From Coprobacillus sp. CAG:698 (GTDB lineage: Bacteria > Bacillota_I > Bacilli_A > ML615J-28 > CAG-698): DNA of 64,000 nucleotides. The stretch is from assembly GCA_000431235.1 (NCBI GenBank), contig HF988702.1, forward strand, positions 1 through 64,000, read 5' to 3'. Under the pieces are notes generated by a model, which saw only the letters and a program-made list of their open reading frames with translations, ran no database searches and was not told where the DNA came from. The position numbers and the translations under genes were made by a program. Shown here one piece after another: positions 22,839 through 31,263 of the stretch (the first letter of the stretch is position 1; every line of letters begins with the position of its first letter).

Positions 22839-24266
22839 GTGAAAGTAGAAGATGTTTTAGGTCTAAAGGTTAAGTATAACTATGAAGTTTCAGGCATTTC
22901 AATTGATTCAAGAAAAACGAAAAAAAATGACATCTTTGTATGTATCGATGGTGAAAATGTTAGTGGTAATGATTTTATTGATGAATTAATAAAGAAAAAA
23001 GTAAGAACATTTGTTACTAATAATATTGATATTTATAAGAAATATGTTAATGAAAAATTAAACATCGTTTTATCACATGATGTAAAAAAGGATCTAGGGT
23101 TTTATTGTAAGAAGTTTTACGAAAATATATCTCAAAAAGTTCATCTTGTTGGTGTCACAGGAACAAACGGAAAAACAACTGTTACGACACTTTTGTATAA
23201 ATATTATCGTTATTTAGGAAAATCATGCACTTTAATCGGAACAAATGGAATTTATATTAACGATTTATATTTTGAATCCTTAAATACTACGCCAGATATA
23301 ATTACTATTTATGAAATCATGAAAAAATCTATTGATAATGGATCATACTTGATAATTATGGAAGTAAGTAGCCAAGGAATTAAAGAGGGTAGGGTAAATG
23401 GTTTAAGTTTTGATGTTGGTTTACTTACCAACATAACACTAGACCATTTAGACTATCACAAAACATTTGATGATTATTTTTATACGAAGGTTTTATTTTT
23501 ATCGCGCTGTAACAATGTCATAGTTAATCGCGATAGTAATAAGTTCTTAGAGGTTAATCGAGCAATTGACAAGAAAATTATCACATTTGGAAAAAGTGAG
23601 GCAGATTATCATATAAATAACATTGATTATGATATTGAACGTACTAGTTTTGATTTAGATATTTATGGGCAAAACTTTCATATACAGACAAGTATGCTAG
23701 GTGAATATAATATATACAATGTCACTTCCTTTATAGCTTTAGTTGACTATTTAGGATCATTTAATCAATACACTTTAAGCTATTTGTCTAAGAAAATAAC
23801 AATTCCTGGTAGATTTGAAATGATTGAAACAAATAGAGGGAAGTTTGTAATTGATTTTGCACATACACCTGACGGTGTTGAAAATGTATTAAAGCTCTTA
23901 AATACGTTAAAAGCAGGAAAATTAATTACTGTCATTGGTATGGGTGGGAACAGAGATAAATCAAAAAGGAAAATAGTTGGTAAAATACTTTCAGAAAATA
24001 GTGATATAATTATTTTAACTGAAGACAACTCACGTTTTGAGGAAACAATGGATATAATTAATGAAATTCAAGAAGGCATTACAGAAAACAAAGAAAAAGT
24101 TTTGATAGTTTTGAATCGTATAGAAGCCATAAAAAAAGCTTATTCAATATCTTCGAAAAAAGATATTGTTGCTGTATTAGGTAAAGGAAACGAAAACTAC
24201 ATAATAAAGGGTGATATTAAACTTCCTTATAGTGATAAAGAAGAAGTTTACAAATTGGGTAAATAA
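22839..24266 (+). CDS. murE: UDP-N-acetylmuramyl-tripeptide synthetase MurE, 475 aa
   Basis: MurE adds the third stem-peptide residue in the cytoplasmic steps of peptidoglycan synthesis. The three Mur ligase domains are visible: N-terminal UDP-binding part (GISIDSRKTKKNDIFVCI), central ATPase with GVTGTNGKTT, and a C-terminal domain. The amino-acid-selecting motif, DNPR in meso-diaminopimelate enzymes, reads EDNSRFE here, keeping the Arg that contacts diaminopimelate, which favours but does not prove that substrate. I prefer GTG 22839, preceded 7 bases earlier by AGAGGTGA, over the ATG at 22815. mraY and murD follow within a few bases. Confidence 0.92.
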   Translation: MKVEDVLGLKVKYNYEVSGISIDSRKTKKNDIFVCIDGENVSGNDFIDELIKKKVRTFVTNNIDIYKKYVNEKLNIVLSHDVKKDLGFYCKKFYENISQKVHLVGVTGTNGKTTVTTLLYKYYRYLGKSCTLIGTNGIYINDLYFESLNTTPDIITIYEIMKKSIDNGSYLIIMEVSSQGIKEGRVNGLSFDVGLLTNITLDHLDYHKTFDDYFYTKVLFLSRCNNVIVNRDSNKFLEVNRAIDKKIITFGKSEADYHINNIDYDIERTSFDLDIYGQNFHIQTSMLGEYNIYNVTSFIALVDYLGSFNQYTLSYLSKKITIPGRFEMIETNRGKFVIDFAHTPDGVENVLKLLNTLKAGKLITVIGMGGNRDKSKRKIVGKILSENSDIIILTEDNSRFEETMDIINEIQEGITENKEKVLIVLNRIEAIKKAYSISSKKDIVAVLGKGNENYIIKGDIKLPYSDKEEVYKLGK

Positions 24267-24268
24267 AT

Positions 24269-25225
24269 ATGTTGACGGTAGCCTTTATATTATCATTTGT
24301 TGTTTGTTTTTTAATCACTAGTATAGGTATATATTATTTAAAAAAAAGGAAACTTGGACAAGCTATAAGAAAAGAAGGACCAGAAAGACACAAAATAAAA
24401 AGTGGAACTCCTAATATAGGAGGAGTGTTCATAATTTTGAGTGTAATTATAAGTTTTATTGTTATAAGTCTTGTATACAAAATTAATATCAATTATGAAC
24501 TAATTTTCATGCTTTTTATGCCTTTGATTTGTTATGGAATATTAGGTTTCTTAGACGACTATTTAAAAGCTAAAAAGAAAACTAATGATGGCATAAGTCC
24601 TAGTTTTAAGATGCTCTTCCAAATCATTTGGGCTGTTTTGTACTTTATTATTTTCTTAAACTATGAAACATCTGTTATTAATATATTTGGCTATAATGTT
24701 GATTTGAAATGGTTTTATGGAGTGTTTATTCTCTTTTTGTTTGTATCATCATCAAATGCTTTTAATTTGTGTGATGGTTTAGATGGTTTAGCTTCAGGAA
24801 TGGCAATTATAATATTTATTGCCTTATTGCTTCTTTCAAAAAACGATATTGTAAGTTTATTTGTTGTTTTGATTATTGCCGCTTTATTATGCTTTTGGGT
24901 CTTTAACGTTCATCCGGCATCAATATTTATGGGAGATTCTGGATCATTAGCATTAGGAGCAACGATAGCTAATTTATGTATTATTTTAAAGGTTGAGTTT
25001 TTGCTTGTTATATTTGGATTGATGATGATATTAGAAACACTGAGTGTTATTATTCAAGTTATATATTTTAAAATAAGTAAAGGAAAAAGAATATTTTTAA
25101 TGACACCTATTCATCATCATTTTGAATTAAAAGGTATAAAAGAAGAAAAAATATCAATTGGTTTTTGGATATGTGAAGTTATCTGTGTCATAATAGGTTT
25201 ATTACTTTATAAGGCTTTGTGGTGA
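24269..25225 (+). CDS. mraY: Phospho-N-acetylmuramoyl-pentapeptide transferase MraY, 318 aa
   Basis: This polytopic enzyme transfers phospho-MurNAc-pentapeptide to undecaprenyl phosphate to make lipid I. About ten hydrophobic segments and the family motifs are present: RKEGPERHKIKSGTPNIGG, the Mg-binding GFLDDYLK, NAFNLCDGLDGLA, MGDSGSLALG and PIHHHFELKG. Length is normal. It follows murE after 2 bases and precedes murD by 4, forming a compact cell-wall operon without the usual murF, murG or ftsW in between. Confidence 0.95.
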   Translation: MLTVAFILSFVVCFLITSIGIYYLKKRKLGQAIRKEGPERHKIKSGTPNIGGVFIILSVIISFIVISLVYKININYELIFMLFMPLICYGILGFLDDYLKAKKKTNDGISPSFKMLFQIIWAVLYFIIFLNYETSVINIFGYNVDLKWFYGVFILFLFVSSSNAFNLCDGLDGLASGMAIIIFIALLLLSKNDIVSLFVVLIIAALLCFWVFNVHPASIFMGDSGSLALGATIANLCIILKVEFLLVIFGLMMILETLSVIIQVIYFKISKGKRIFLMTPIHHHFELKGIKEEKISIGFWICEVICVIIGLLLYKALW

Positions 25226-25229
25226 TAAT

Positions 25230-26492
25230 ATGAAATACAAATATTTAATTTTAGGTTTAGGGAAATCTGGTTTAAGTGTTCAAAAGTTCTTCGAAAGAAA
25301 AAATATAAAATATTTAGTTTTCGATGATAATAAAAAGGAAAAAGAAGAGAGTTTTGACGATATTGATGTTCTAATAAAAAGTCCAGGAATAAGAAATGAT
25401 CAAAAAATAGTACGTGATTTTTTAGAAAAAAAGAAAAGAATAGTTACTGATTTAGAACTATTAAATGATTATATGGAAAACAAAAAAACAATTTGTGTTA
25501 CGGGTACTAATGGCAAGTCAACTACAGTGACACTTCTAAAAATTCTATTTTCAGATTATGAATTAGTAGGAAATATTGGCGTACCAATCTTTGATAAGGT
25601 TGATACAAATAGTAATTTGATAATAGAATGTTCAAGTTATATGTGTGAATATGTTAAAGATTTTAAACCTAACTATTCAATCCTTTTAAATATACATCCT
25701 AATCATTTAGATCATCATTTAACTTTAGATAATTATATTTCTTCAAAAGGTAAATTAATTAAGAATACCAAAGACTGTGTATGTTATAATTATGATGATT
25801 TTTATACTAGACAGTTGATTAGCAAAATAAAGGAAGGTAGTACTTGTACATATTTATCTTTTAGTACAAAAAATCCTCAAGCAAATATGTATATACTTAA
25901 TTCTAATATTTATTTTGAGGAAAAATATATATGTTCGATAAATGATTTTATACCATACTTAAGAGTTTATCCTGAAAATGTTTTGGCAACACTCTTGCTT
26001 TATATATGGATAAATAAAAGTTATAATGGATTAGTATCAAAACTAAATGAATTTAAGGGATTAGAACATAGACTTGAATGTTTTTATGAAACAAGTAATT
26101 ATGTTTTTTATAACGATTCAAAATCTACAAATTTGTATGCTTTAAATAGAGCTATAAGTGTTTTTGAAGATGATAATTTAATATTAATTTGTGGTGGTTT
26201 GTTATCAGAAGGGTCTTTTGAGGATATCATTTGCATATATAAAGATAATCTTAAAAGAATTTATGTAGTCGGGGAAAATAAAAATTATTTAAAGGAAATA
26301 TTTATAAAAAGTGGTTATTCTGAAAACATAATTAAATTATACAATAATTTAGAAGATGTTATTATAAATATTAAGAATTATCACGAAAAAATAGTGGTTT
26401 TATTTTCTCCTGGTAGTCAAAGTTTTGATAAATATAAAAACTTTGAGGAAAGAGGAAAAGATTTTAAAGAGTTAGTTTTTAAATATTATTAG
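25230..26492 (+). CDS. murD: UDP-N-acetylmuramoylalanine--D-glutamate ligase MurD, 420 aa
   Basis: The N-terminal Rossmann-like part (LGLGKSGLSVQKFF), the ATP-binding motif CVTGTNGKSTT and the C-terminal domain with VFSPGSQSFDKYKNFEERG (family SPA/GSxSFD-FxnFeeRG) identify MurD, which adds D-glutamate to UDP-MurNAc-L-Ala. It is slightly shorter than typical (about 450). It is the last gene of the murE-mraY-murD unit and is followed by a terminator. Confidence 0.93.
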   Translation: MKYKYLILGLGKSGLSVQKFFERKNIKYLVFDDNKKEKEESFDDIDVLIKSPGIRNDQKIVRDFLEKKKRIVTDLELLNDYMENKKTICVTGTNGKSTTVTLLKILFSDYELVGNIGVPIFDKVDTNSNLIIECSSYMCEYVKDFKPNYSILLNIHPNHLDHHLTLDNYISSKGKLIKNTKDCVCYNYDDFYTRQLISKIKEGSTCTYLSFSTKNPQANMYILNSNIYFEEKYICSINDFIPYLRVYPENVLATLLLYIWINKSYNGLVSKLNEFKGLEHRLECFYETSNYVFYNDSKSTNLYALNRAISVFEDDNLILICGGLLSEGSFEDIICIYKDNLKRIYVVGENKNYLKEIFIKSGYSENIIKLYNNLEDVIINIKNYHEKIVVLFSPGSQSFDKYKNFEERGKDFKELVFKYY

Positions 26493-26519
26493 CTTTCAAA
26501 AATAAATTAATCTATTGAG

Positions 26520-26542
26520 AAAAGGGTTTTAAGCCCTTTTTT
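26520..26542 (+). terminator. Terminator of the mur operon
   Basis: AAAAGGG (26520-26526) pairs with CCCTTTT (26534-26540) followed by T residues. Confidence 0.7.
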
Positions 26543-26615
26543 AAAGTAAATTACTAAAAAATATAGATTATTTTCAATAAATAATGTATAATTATTGGAA
26601 ATGAGGTGAGTGCTT

Positions 26616-27188
26616 ATGCAAAATATTAATATAAATGTTATTTTTGGAGGTTCGTTTAATCCTCCAACAATTGCACATTATGAAATAAGTAAAGCAATTA
26701 TAGAAGAGTTTAAAGTTAATGATTTTGTTTTTGTTCCAACAAGTTTAAATTATGGCAAGAAAACACTTATAGATAGTAAGTCAAGAATCGAAATGCTTGA
26801 GATAATGTGCAAACACTTACCTAACTGCCGTGTCAGTGATTTTGAGATAAAACAAAATAAGTATAAAGGAACGTATTTTACGTTAGAACATTTTAAGGGA
26901 TACTATTTTGTGATGGGTGCTGATAACTTAATTGAGATTGAAACATGGAAACATTTTCCTGATGTTGTAAGGGAAAATAAATTTATTATCTTTAATCGCA
27001 ATCACATAGACGTAGAAAGCATATTAAATAAAGAAACTTTAAAAGATTATAAAGATAATTTTCTTATTTTAGATAATATATCTATTCCTAATGTATCATC
27101 GAGTGCTTACCGTGAAACACTTGATAAAGGAATAGTTTTAAATGATGTACATGAATATGTTATCAAGAATAAATTATATAAGAGGTGA
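26616..27188 (+). CDS. nadD: Nicotinate-nucleotide adenylyltransferase NadD, 190 aa
   Basis: NadD makes deamido-NAD from nicotinate mononucleotide and ATP. The nucleotidyltransferase start IFGGSFNPPTIAH is a variant of the usual GGTFDPPHxGH, with Thr replacing the first His of HxGH; such GSFNPPT forms occur in Bacilli. The C-terminal nucleotide motif ISxTxxR reads VSSSAYRE. The core YFVMGADNLIEIETWKHF is well conserved. ATG 26616 follows GAGGTG by about 9 bases. In most Firmicutes nadD lies between yqeH and yqeK; here it has moved upstream of serC, while yqeH and yqeK remain together at 46155-47845. Confidence 0.88.
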   Translation: MQNININVIFGGSFNPPTIAHYEISKAIIEEFKVNDFVFVPTSLNYGKKTLIDSKSRIEMLEIMCKHLPNCRVSDFEIKQNKYKGTYFTLEHFKGYYFVMGADNLIEIETWKHFPDVVRENKFIIFNRNHIDVESILNKETLKDYKDNFLILDNISIPNVSSSAYRETLDKGIVLNDVHEYVIKNKLYKR

Positions 27189-27192
27189 TTTA

Positions 27193-28281
27193 ATGAGAGA
27201 AAATAGAGTTTATAATTTTGCCGCTGGTCCTGCAACTTTACCATATGAAGTCTTAAAGGAAGCTCAAGAAGAAATGATTAATTATCATAACTTAGGTATG
27301 TCAGTTATGGAAATGAGTCATCGTAGCAAAACTTTTCAAGAGATAATCGAATCTTGTGAGAATGATCTTCGAAAATTATTACACATTCCTAGTAATTATA
27401 AGGTTTTATTTATGCAAGGAGGAGCCACAACACAATTTTCCATTATTCCTTTACATTTACTTGATCATTGTGCAGGGTTTATAAACACTGGCCATTGGTC
27501 AAAAAAAGCTCTTGAAGAAGCTAAAAAGTATGGAAATGTAAAAATATTAGCAAGTAGCGAAGAAGATAATTTTTCTTATATTCCTAATTGTGATAATTTA
27601 GATGTGTCAGATTGTGATTATGTGTATTATTGTGATAATAATACTATTTACGGAACAAAATTTAAAGAAGTCGCTAACGCAAAAGGAAAAACCTTAGTAT
27701 GTGATATGTCTTCATCGATTTTGTCGGAAACAATAGATGTCAGTAAATATGGAATCATTTTTGCGGGGGCACAAAAGAATATTGGCCCTGCTGGGGTTAC
27801 TATTGTTATAATAAGAGAAGATCTTATTCAAAAATGTAATCCTTTAACCCCTGTTTTACTGCGTTACAAAGTTATCGCTGATTCAAAAAGTTTATATAAT
27901 ACTCCTCCAACATATAATATCTACATGTGTGGAAAAGTGTTTAAATACCTTTTGAAAAATGGCGGTGTAGAGGCAATTGAAAAGATAAATAAACAAAAAG
28001 CTGAGCTTTTATATGACTATCTTGATAGTCAAACGTTTTATAAAACTATTGCTAGTAAGGAAAGTCGCTCCCTTATGAATGTGTGTTTTAAAACTTGGAG
28101 CGATGCTTTAGACGAAAAATTTGTTCTTGAAGCTAGCCAAAGAGGTTTAGTTAACTTAAAAGGACATAAGGTTTTAAAAGGTTTAAGAGCTAGTATATAT
28201 AATGCTATGCCTATTGAAGGCGTTAAAGCACTTATAAAATTTATGGAAGAATTTAAAGAGGAAAATGAATGTACAAAATAA
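27193..28281 (+). CDS. serC: Phosphoserine aminotransferase SerC, 362 aa
   Basis: The pyridoxal-phosphate enzyme converts 3-phosphohydroxypyruvate to phosphoserine with glutamate. The SerC start RVYNFAAGPATLPYEVL, the MEMSHRS segment, the QGGATTQF phosphate-binding motif and the PLP lysine in FAGAQKNIGPAGVT are all present. ATG 27193 follows AGAGGTGAT; the longer frame from 27142 overlaps nadD and is ignored. The 3' end overlaps serA by 13 bases, indicating coupled translation of the two serine-pathway enzymes. Confidence 0.95.
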   Translation: MRENRVYNFAAGPATLPYEVLKEAQEEMINYHNLGMSVMEMSHRSKTFQEIIESCENDLRKLLHIPSNYKVLFMQGGATTQFSIIPLHLLDHCAGFINTGHWSKKALEEAKKYGNVKILASSEEDNFSYIPNCDNLDVSDCDYVYYCDNNTIYGTKFKEVANAKGKTLVCDMSSSILSETIDVSKYGIIFAGAQKNIGPAGVTIVIIREDLIQKCNPLTPVLLRYKVIADSKSLYNTPPTYNIYMCGKVFKYLLKNGGVEAIEKINKQKAELLYDYLDSQTFYKTIASKESRSLMNVCFKTWSDALDEKFVLEASQRGLVNLKGHKVLKGLRASIYNAMPIEGVKALIKFMEEFKEENECTK

Positions 28282-29438
28282 ATTATTATAATCCTATAAA
28301 AGAAGAAGCAAAAAGACTATTGACAAGCAGTTATATAGAAAGTGATCTTGAAAACTGTGATGCAGTTTTAATTCGCTCAATAAATATTTTAGACTTAGAG
28401 ATGCCCAAAAATGTTCTATGTATTGGTAGAGCAGGAGTAGGAGTCAATACAATTCCATATAAAAAATATGGTAAAGAAGGAATAGTTGTTTTCAATACTC
28501 CTGGAGCTAATGCTAATGGAGTTAAAGAAATGACAATTTTAGGATTGATTTTATCTCAGCGAGATATTCTGGGTAGTATTAATTGGGTGAAATCACTAGC
28601 TAAATGTGAAGATATTGTTGAGAAAGTTGAAAAGGAAAAATATAAATATGCGGGTTTTGAACTCCAAGGGCGAAGTTTAGGTATTATTGGTCTAGGAGCA
28701 ATCGGAGGATTAGTAGCTAATAGTGCTATTGATCTTGGTATGGAAGTCTATGGATATGATCCTTATATTTCTATTAGTCACGCTTGGGGTTTATCGAAAA
28801 AAATTAATCGAGTAACAACACTTGATGGTTTACTTGAAAAAAGTGATATTATTACTATTCATACTCCATTAAAAGAAGACACAAGAAGTTTGCTTAACGC
28901 TGAAGCAATTTCAAAAATGAAAGATGGAGTTGCTATTATAAACTTTGCTCGTGATGCTTTAGTTGTTGATGACGACATCAAAAAAGCTTTAGAAAGTGGT
29001 AAAGTAAGTCGTTATATTACTGATTTTCCTAATCCTAAGACAGTAAATATGAAAAATACAATTGTAATTCCCCATTTAGGTGGCTCAACATTAGAGTCTG
29101 AAAATAATTGTGCTATAATGGCTGTTAGAGAGGTTATGGATTACTTAGAGAATGGAAATATTTCTAATTCAGTTAATTATCCTGAAGTAGATGCTGGTAT
29201 CTGCCAAACAAAGATGAGAATTACTTTAAATCATTTAAACGTGAGCGGAATGATCAATAAATTTACGACAGTCTTTACAAAATATAATGTTAATATTGCA
29301 AGAATGTATAATAATAGTTTAGAAGATTTAGCTTATTCAGTATTTGATTTAGATAATATCATTGATGATGAGGCAATTAAAGAATTAGAAAACATAAGTG
29401 AAGTTTTGAAAGTTCGTGCAATAAAAGGTGTAAAATGA
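28269..29438 (+). CDS. serA: D-3-phosphoglycerate dehydrogenase SerA, 389 aa
   Basis: SerA starts the phosphorylated serine pathway by oxidising 3-phosphoglycerate. The substrate domain (CIGRAGVGVNTIP, VFNTPGANANGVKE), NAD-binding GLGAIGGLVAN, catalytic Arg in INFARDALVVDD and His in IPHLGGST are visible. The C-terminal about 75 residues (MRITLNHLNVSGMINKFTTV) form an ACT domain, usually the site of serine feedback. Length is that of the short SerA type. It overlaps serC by 13 bases and the next gene by 4. No serB is seen in the window. Confidence 0.93.
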   Translation: MYKINYYNPIKEEAKRLLTSSYIESDLENCDAVLIRSINILDLEMPKNVLCIGRAGVGVNTIPYKKYGKEGIVVFNTPGANANGVKEMTILGLILSQRDILGSINWVKSLAKCEDIVEKVEKEKYKYAGFELQGRSLGIIGLGAIGGLVANSAIDLGMEVYGYDPYISISHAWGLSKKINRVTTLDGLLEKSDIITIHTPLKEDTRSLLNAEAISKMKDGVAIINFARDALVVDDDIKKALESGKVSRYITDFPNPKTVNMKNTIVIPHLGGSTLESENNCAIMAVREVMDYLENGNISNSVNYPEVDAGICQTKMRITLNHLNVSGMINKFTTVFTKYNVNIARMYNNSLEDLAYSVFDLDNIIDDEAIKELENISEVLKVRAIKGVK

Positions 29439-30187
29439 AACTAGGAATGCCAATACTTTATGAATACAACACCTTAAAAGAAAATATATCTCTTGCAAAA
29501 AAGTTAAATCTTGATTTTATTGAGTTAAATCTTAATTTTGGCTATTTACGTGATGAATTAGAAAACAATAAAGATTTATTTAAAGAATTGCAAGCAAATA
29601 ACTTAGAAGTTACCTGTCATTTTTATGATGAAGCTGACTTTGGAAGTTATCAAGAAATAACTGATGGTTATATAAAACTGTTAAAGAAATATCTTAAATA
29701 TTTAAGAAAACTTAAAGTTAAAATCATTAACTTTCATCTAAATGTCGGTCCTGTAGTTACAATATCTGGAGTAAAGAATTATTTGTATGAAAAAGAATAT
29801 GATGAATATTTAAAAAGACTTAAAAGTAATTTACTTACTATTAAGAAAATATTAGATAAAGATAATATTATTATGGTTTTAGAAAATGTAAAAACACCTG
29901 AGTTTTTAATTAAAACATATTTAGATTTAAAAGATGAATTTGTTTTTAATTATGATATAGGACATGATAATAATGATGGTGATAAACTCTTAACAATTAG
30001 TGATAAACTGACATTTAAAGAATTTCATATTCATGATGGTAATTATAAAACTTGTCATTTAGCTATTGGCGAAGGTCTTATTGATATAAAGAAATATAAA
30101 GAAATGGCAAAAGATGCTTATGTAGTTCTCGAAGTTAAGTCGAGCAAAGATTTACTTGCCTCTGTTAATATATTTAGGAACTTATAA
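29435..30187 (+). CDS. TIM-barrel sugar phosphate isomerase/epimerase-like protein, 250 aa
   Basis: The AP-endonuclease-2/xylose-isomerase-like barrel is suggested by the repeating pattern LDFIELNLN, EVTCHFYDEADF, KIINFHLNVGP, MVLENVK, FNYDIGHDN and EFHIHDG, which places His and Glu/Asp metal ligands at strand ends. Such proteins isomerise or epimerise small sugars or hydroxy acids. The ATG overlaps the end of serA (ATGA), so it is co-translated with the serine genes. The substrate is unknown; a role in handling a hydroxypyruvate- or sugar-phosphate-derived side product is speculation from context. Confidence 0.7.
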   Translation: MKLGMPILYEYNTLKENISLAKKLNLDFIELNLNFGYLRDELENNKDLFKELQANNLEVTCHFYDEADFGSYQEITDGYIKLLKKYLKYLRKLKVKIINFHLNVGPVVTISGVKNYLYEKEYDEYLKRLKSNLLTIKKILDKDNIIMVLENVKTPEFLIKTYLDLKDEFVFNYDIGHDNNDGDKLLTISDKLTFKEFHIHDGNYKTCHLAIGEGLIDIKKYKEMAKDAYVVLEVKSSKDLLASVNIFRNL

Positions 30188-30189
30188 AT

Positions 30190-30990
30190 ATGGAAAAAGG
30201 TAGTGTTCTTGTTACTGGTGCATTTGGAGGCATGGGATATGCGACTATAAAACTTTTAAGGTCTAAAGGTTATAAAGTTTTTGCACTCGATAAAAATGTT
30301 AAAGATGAAGATGGTATTGTTTCTATAAAAATGGATATATCCAAAATTGATGAAATTAAAAAAGCATATGAAATGGTTTTATTGCAAACAGATAGACTTG
30401 AAGCAATCATTCATTTTGCGGGTATATATATGTTAGATTCACTTATTGAAATTGATGAGAATGATTTTGAAAAAATGTTTAAAATTAATGTTTTTGGATG
30501 TTTTATGGTAAATAAAATATTTATGCCTCTTTTGAAACAAAATAGTAAAATCATTATAACGACAAGTGAACTTGCTCCTCTTGATCCTCTCCCATTTACA
30601 GGTTTATATGCTATTACCAAAAGTAGTTTAGATAAGTATGCTTACTCATTATGCATGGAGTTAAATTTACTTGATATTCATGTTTCGGTTATTAGATCGG
30701 GTGCTGTTAAGACTAATTTATTAGTCTCTTCCACAACATCTTTAGATAATTTTTGCTTAAAGACAAATCTTTATAAGTGCAATGCTCAAAGATTTAAAGA
30801 TATTGTTAATAGTGTGGAAAGCAAAAGTGTTTCTCCTGATAAAATTGCTCAGAAAACTTTAAAAATATTATTATCAAAAAAGCCTAAATTCGTTTATAAT
30901 TTAAATCGAAATATTTATTTGCGTTTATTAAGTTCTTTGCCAAAGAGAGTGCAGCTATTTATTATTAAACAAATATTAAAAACTAAATAA
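30190..30990 (+). CDS. Short-chain dehydrogenase/reductase (SDR), 266 aa
   Basis: A classical SDR with the cofactor motif TGAFGGMG (residues 9-16), an NAG-like HFAG, catalytic Ser in ITTSELAPL and the YxxxK pair in LYAITKSSLDKY. It uses NAD(H) or NADP(H) on a small alcohol or ketone of unknown identity. It starts 2 bases after the TIM-barrel gene and is the last gene of the serC-serA cluster; the valS promoter follows immediately. The C-terminal about 60 residues are basic and rather hydrophobic (YLRLLSSLPKRVQLFIIKQIL), perhaps membrane-associated. Confidence 0.85.
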   Translation: MEKGSVLVTGAFGGMGYATIKLLRSKGYKVFALDKNVKDEDGIVSIKMDISKIDEIKKAYEMVLLQTDRLEAIIHFAGIYMLDSLIEIDENDFEKMFKINVFGCFMVNKIFMPLLKQNSKIIITTSELAPLDPLPFTGLYAITKSSLDKYAYSLCMELNLLDIHVSVIRSGAVKTNLLVSSTTSLDNFCLKTNLYKCNAQRFKDIVNSVESKSVSPDKIAQKTLKILLSKKPKFVYNLNRNIYLRLLSSLPKRVQLFIIKQILKTK

Positions 30991-30993
30991 TAC

Positions 30994-31022
30994 TTGCATT
31001 TTCTTTGTATTTATAGTATAAT
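30994..31022 (+). promoter_or_regulatory. Promoter of the valS T-box transcript
   Basis: TTGCAT (30994-30999) and a perfect TATAAT (31017-31022) are separated by 17 bases. Confidence 0.7.
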
Positions 31023-31029
31023 ATTCGTA

Positions 31030-31250
31030 ATAACGATGAAGAAGAGGAGTAATTAATTACTTGTTTTTAGAGAGTGACTGTTTGGTGAAAGGTCATAAGA
31101 AGTATTAATGAAGGTAGCTTTGGAGTTGGCTTTACGAAAAAAAAGTAGTTTAGTCCGTTAATCGCGTTAAGATAAATGAAGAGCACATTATGTGAACTAA
31201 GGTGGTACCGCGGAATTTTCGTCCTTAAGAGAAATCTTAAGGATTTTTTA
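31030..31250 (+). promoter_or_regulatory. T-box riboswitch controlling valS
   Basis: The leader has the hallmarks of a tRNA-sensing T-box: AGAGAGTGACTG and TGGTGAAAGG of Stem I, a candidate valine specifier GTA at 31114-31116 in GAAGGTAGC, and the conserved T-box AGGTGGTACCGCGG (31200-31213) that pairs with the uncharged tRNA acceptor end. A terminator follows: TCCTTAAGA (31222-31230) / TCTTAAGGA (31235-31243) and a T run. Uncharged tRNA-Val would favour the antiterminator and allow valS transcription. The specifier assignment rests on position and should be checked by folding. Confidence 0.9.
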
Positions 31251-31263
31251 TATGGAGGTTTGT

